A stretch of DNA of 64,000 bases. Source: Edaphobacter aggregans DSM 19364. GTDB lineage: Bacteria; Acidobacteriota; Terriglobia; Terriglobales; Acidobacteriaceae. The position numbers and the translations under genes are program-made. The DNA is taken from positions 1 through 64,000 of the forward strand of contig NZ_JQKI01000024.1 of NCBI RefSeq assembly GCF_000745965.1, written 5' to 3'. Each line of letters opens with the position of its first letter. Position 1 is the first letter of the stretch. Shown piece by piece: positions 61,158 through 64,000 of the stretch. The notes below the pieces were generated by a model. The model had not been told where the DNA came from. It ran no database searches and saw nothing but the letters and a program-made list of their open reading frames with translations.

Positions 61158-62117
61158 ATGACGAAAACGTCGAAGGTTGACCTGGTCGGCGTCGGGTTGA
61201 ATGCCACAGACACGGTAATCCCCCTCCCCCACTTTCCCTCCGCCGGCTCCAAAGTCGAGTTCGGCGTCGCGAAGATTCTCCCCGGCGGACAGGTCGCAAG
61301 CACCGTCGTGGCCTGCCAGCAGTGGGGCCTCAACACCCGCTACGTCGGAAAAATCGGCGACGACAGCGCCGCCAACCTCCACCGCAACGAGTTCGCCCGC
61401 CTCGGCGTCGAAGCGCATCTGCTCACGGTCCCGCACTGCGCCAGCCAGCAGTCCTTCATCCTCGTCGACAACGAGGGCGAACGCACCGTGCTCCACCGTC
61501 ACGACGACGCCCTCTCGCTTCATCCCGAAGAGCTCGCTCACGAGTGGATCGTCAACGCCCGCGCCCTTCACGTCGACGGATGGGACACTGCCGCGGCCAT
61601 CCGCGCCGCCACCTGGGCCCGCGAGGCCGGAATCCCCGTAATCGCCGATCTCGACGAGCTCTACCCCCAGGTCGAACAGCTTCTCGAAAAGATCGACTAT
61701 CTCATCGTCAGCCGGGACTTCCCCACGCGCCTCACCGGCGAGCCCGACCTCGAGACCGCACTCCGCCGCATGCACAGCGGTTACAACAACGTCCTCACCG
61801 CCGCCACACTCGGCCACGACGGCGTCCTCGCCTGGGACGGCGAGCGCTTCCACTACGCCTCCGCCTATCGCGTTCGTGTCGCCGACACCACAGGCGCCGG
61901 CGACATCTTCCACGCCGGCTTCATCTACGGTCTCCTCCAGGGCTGGCCGCTCGAACGCCAGCTCGACTTCGCCTGCGCCGCCGCCGCGCTCAACTGCACC
62001 GCCGTAGGCGCCCGCGGAGGAATCCAGAGTACTGGCGCTATCGAAGATCTCATGAAGACCGGCTCACGCTATCAGGCCGAGCACTTCGTCTCTGTGCCGG
62101 TTCCCGTGCGCAGCTAA
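61158..62117 (+). CDS. PfkB-family carbohydrate kinase
   Basis: 319 residues. GLNATDTVIPLPHFPSAGSK, PGGQVASTVVACQQWGLNTRYVGKIG and the catalytic DTTGAGDIFHAGFIYG with the base Asp. A ribokinase-like fold that phosphorylates a sugar. TACAGT lies 6 nt before the ATG. Confidence 0.88.
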   Translation: MTKTSKVDLVGVGLNATDTVIPLPHFPSAGSKVEFGVAKILPGGQVASTVVACQQWGLNTRYVGKIGDDSAANLHRNEFARLGVEAHLLTVPHCASQQSFILVDNEGERTVLHRHDDALSLHPEELAHEWIVNARALHVDGWDTAAAIRAATWAREAGIPVIADLDELYPQVEQLLEKIDYLIVSRDFPTRLTGEPDLETALRRMHSGYNNVLTAATLGHDGVLAWDGERFHYASAYRVRVADTTGAGDIFHAGFIYGLLQGWPLERQLDFACAAAALNCTAVGARGGIQSTGAIEDLMKTGSRYQAEHFVSVPVPVRS

Positions 62118-62524
62118 CGCCAGCTCACCGCCAGATGCCACCGCATTCCCCGGTCTCCGGTCTTGCGCAGCACCCTGCGATACTCCAACAGCTCGGCCAG
62201 CACCTGTTCGCCCTCTGAGCCAAGCTGCTGCGGCTCATGCTCCAACGCAGCCACCAGGGCCTCCACCGTCGCCAGCCCATCCGCAGCCGCATACCACTGC
62301 GGCGGAGGAAGCCGGTTCATCAGCTCGCGATTCCCCGCGCCCTCTTCGATCAGCAGCGACATCGAGTTCTCGTCCGCCGAGAAGAACTCGATCAGCGGCC
62401 GTACCCCAAGTCGCAGCGCCAGCCGCTCCAACGCGTCCTCGTTCCGCGCCAGTGCGCGCCCGTTCACGAACGTGTCGAAGCCCGGGTCCTCACCCTCAAC
62501 GACGATGTACATCGACGCAGCCAT
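62114..62524 (-). CDS. Hypothetical protein, 136 residues
   Basis: MAASMYIVVEGEDPGFDTFVNGRALARNEDALERLA start, then FFSADENSM and WYAADGLATVEALVAALEH. No domain recognised; no signal peptide or helix bundle. It overlaps the pfkB stop by 4 bp, convergent. A later ATG at 62512 is possible. Confidence 0.65.
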   Translation of the reverse strand: MAASMYIVVEGEDPGFDTFVNGRALARNEDALERLALRLGVRPLIEFFSADENSMSLLIEEGAGNRELMNRLPPPQWYAAADGLATVEALVAALEHEPQQLGSEGEQVLAELLEYRRVLRKTGDRGMRWHLAVSWR

Positions 62525-62654
62525 CCCCTGCAGTGTACCGCCCGCCACCCTGTGAGAAACAGCCCTTAGCTCAGCGTCAGAACCTCGTCGTCCACCTCTT
62601 GCTCCGCCGCCAGTATCCCCGCCATCCTGCCCGCCCACTCATCGCTCCGCTCCG

Positions 62655-62690
62655 CCAAACAGAAGAGCCACGCGCAAAGCGTGGCTCCCT
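62655..62690 (-). terminator. Rho-independent terminator of pnp
   Basis: GAGCCACGC / GCGTGGCTC stem (62665-62687) followed on the minus strand by TTCTGTTT, 20 bp after the pnp stop. Confidence 0.8.
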
Positions 62691-62709
62691 GATTTGTTCT
62701 GTTGAGAGA

Positions 62710-64000
62710 CTAGCGATTTCCGCCGCCCTGATGCGATCCGCCGCCCGACCCGCCGCCTGGACCACCGCGACGTCCGCCGCGACGACGGCGTCCACCCGGC
62801 CTGCGCTGTCCGCCCGGAGCACCCTGCCCGCCGCCCTGACGAGGAGCGACCTGCGGCACTGCATCTGCGCGGTTGAAGTTCGGCTCCTCGGCTCCCTCTT
62901 CGACTCCCTCCTCGACTCCCTCCTCGTCGCCGTCCTCGAAGTCCTCCTCGTCCTCCAAGCCCTCAGCCTCAGCAACGGGAGCAGGAGCAACGCGTCCGCG
63001 TCCGTCACTGTCCTGCGGAGGAGCGACCTCCGGCAGGCCAAGCTTCGCGCGCTGCTCGCGCAGCACAGCCTTGCGCGACAGCTTGATGCGGTTGCCCTCG
63101 ATCGCCAGCACCTTCACCAGGATCTGATCGCCCTCACGCAGCTCGTCCTTCACTTCCTTCACGCGATGCTCCGCGATCTCCGAGACGTGCAGCAAGCCAT
63201 CGGTGCCGGGGAAGATCTCGACGAATGCGCCGAACTCCGCCAGCCGCACAACCTTGCCCAGGTACGTCTTGCCCACCTCAGGCACAGCCGTCAGGTCGCT
63301 GATCATCTGGATCGCGCGCTGCAGTCCATCCGCATCGCTCGAAGCCACATTCACGCGGCCCGTATCGTCCACGTCGATCTTCACGCCGGTCGCGTCGATG
63401 ATTCCGCGAATCACCTTGCCTCCCGGTCCGATCAGGTCGCGAATCTTGTCCGTCGGAATCTGCAGCGTGTGAATGCGCGGGGCGAACTTCGACTTCTCCT
63501 CGCTCGGCGCCCCGACCACAGCATCCATCTTGTCCAGCAGGAACAGACGTCCACGGCGCGCCTGCTCCAGCGCCTCGCGCATGATCTGCGCCGTGATGCC
63601 CATGATCTTGATGTCCATCTGCAGCGCCGTGATTCCCTTGCGTGTTCCGGCCACCTTGAAGTCCATATCACCGTAATGGTCCTCGGCGCCCGCGATGTCA
63701 GTCAGGATGGCGTACTTGTCGCCCTCCTTCACCAGGCCCATCGCCACGCCGGCAACCGAGCCCTTCAGCGAGATGCCCGCCTGCATCAGCGAAAGCGAAG
63801 CTCCGCACACCGTCGCCATTGACGACGATCCGTTCGACTCCAGGATGTCCGACACCACGCGCAGCGTGTACGGCGACTCATCCTCGCCCGGCAGCACTGC
63901 CTCGATCGCACGCGACGCCAGCGCGCCGTGACCGATCTCGCGCCGTCCAACGCCCGACATCCTGCCCACCTCGCCCACCGAGAACGGCGGGAAGTTGTAG
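62710..64000 (-). CDS. pnp: Polynucleotide phosphorylase, 3' part (5' end beyond the window)
   Basis: The last ~430 residues. The second RNase PH core ([45 protein letters not shown]), a KH domain ([14 protein letters not shown]), an S1 domain ([29 protein letters not shown]), and an acidic then Gly/Arg-rich tail. It degrades and polymerises RNA from the 3' end. Confidence 0.97.
   Translation of the reverse strand, partial: YNFPPFSVGEVGRMSGVGRREIGHGALASRAIEAVLPGEDESPYTLRVVSDILESNGSSSMATVCGASLSLMQAGISLKGSVAGVAMGLVKEGDKYAILTDIAGAEDHYGDMDFKVAGTRKGITALQMDIKIMGITAQIMREALEQARRGRLFLLDKMDAVVGAPSEEKSKFAPRIHTLQIPTDKIRDLIGPGGKVIRGIIDATGVKIDVDDTGRVNVASSDADGLQRAIQMISDLTAVPEVGKTYLGKVVRLAEFGAFVEIFPGTDGLLHVSEIAEHRVKEVKDELREGDQILVKVLAIEGNRIKLSRKAVLREQRAKLGLPEVAPPQDSDGRGRVAPAPVAEAEGLEDEEDFEDGDEEGVEEGVEEGAEEPNFNRADAVPQVAPRQGGGQGAPGGQRRPGGRRRRGGRRGGPGGGSGGGSHQGGGNR

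Overview
This is a GC-rich bacterial chromosome segment, most likely from an Acidobacteriota of the Acidobacteriaceae type (Granulicella/Terriglobus/Edaphobacter relatives). The inference rests on the gene families and on the many short intergenic repeats, not on a marker-gene comparison. Housekeeping genes (tRNA-Leu, secG, ribBA-like, pdxS, pdxT, groES-groEL, lexA, uvrB, recQ, pnp) alternate with envelope, redox and signalling genes.

Layout. 1-4.3 kb is an accessory stretch with decayed genes. It holds an HNH endonuclease whose reading frame runs into an IS66 transposase fragment, three separate 3' ends of SRAP (YedK/HMCES-like) genes, a small Cys-rich coiled-coil gene and a Tat-exported berberine-bridge-type oxidase. 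4.3-13.1 kb is a leftward signalling cluster: Ser/Thr kinase with a tetratricopeptide-like C-terminus, decayed propeller histidine kinase, lipoprotein sugar-type binding protein, and a second histidine kinase. 13.2-24.4 kb carries phosphatases, an L,D-transpeptidase, isoaspartyl peptidase, tRNA-Leu, secG, an aminotransferase, a heavily frameshifted surface-protein pseudogene and ribBA. 24.6-30.4 kb has a serine carboxypeptidase and a complete paoABC-type molybdenum aldehyde dehydrogenase operon. 30.5-41.8 kb has a rhodanese, recQ, a thioesterase, a glycosyltransferase, pdxS, a PAS histidine kinase, a REP-associated transposase flanked by ~100 bp inverted repeats, a ferritin-like protein, an SDR and pdxT. 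41.8-47.8 kb has an ECF sigma factor with a membrane partner, a divergent membrane gene, groESL under a CIRCE operator, and lexA. 48-64 kb has an efflux adaptor, a DUF4097-like protein, phosphatases, an M28 peptidase, a flavin monooxygenase, crcB, uvrB, a BtuF-like protein, a dienelactone hydrolase, a PfkB kinase and the 3' part of pnp.

How it works together. The DNA-damage set (lexA, uvrB, recQ, SRAP remnants) is dispersed. groESL appears heat-shock controlled through HrcA/CIRCE. The ECF sigma gene and its divergent neighbour share a GAAACTT-N16-TCTAACGC promoter, which implies autoregulation. Several genes have a TANNNT box 6-8 nt before the start codon and no ribosome-binding site, so leaderless transcripts look common.

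The most unusual signals are these: an intergenic repeat that also sits twice, in the same reading frame, in the interdomain linkers of RecQ; the transposase with its inverted repeats; a ~200 bp intergenic element present twice; and the three orphan SRAP 3' ends. All calls come from reading the sequence; no database search was run.
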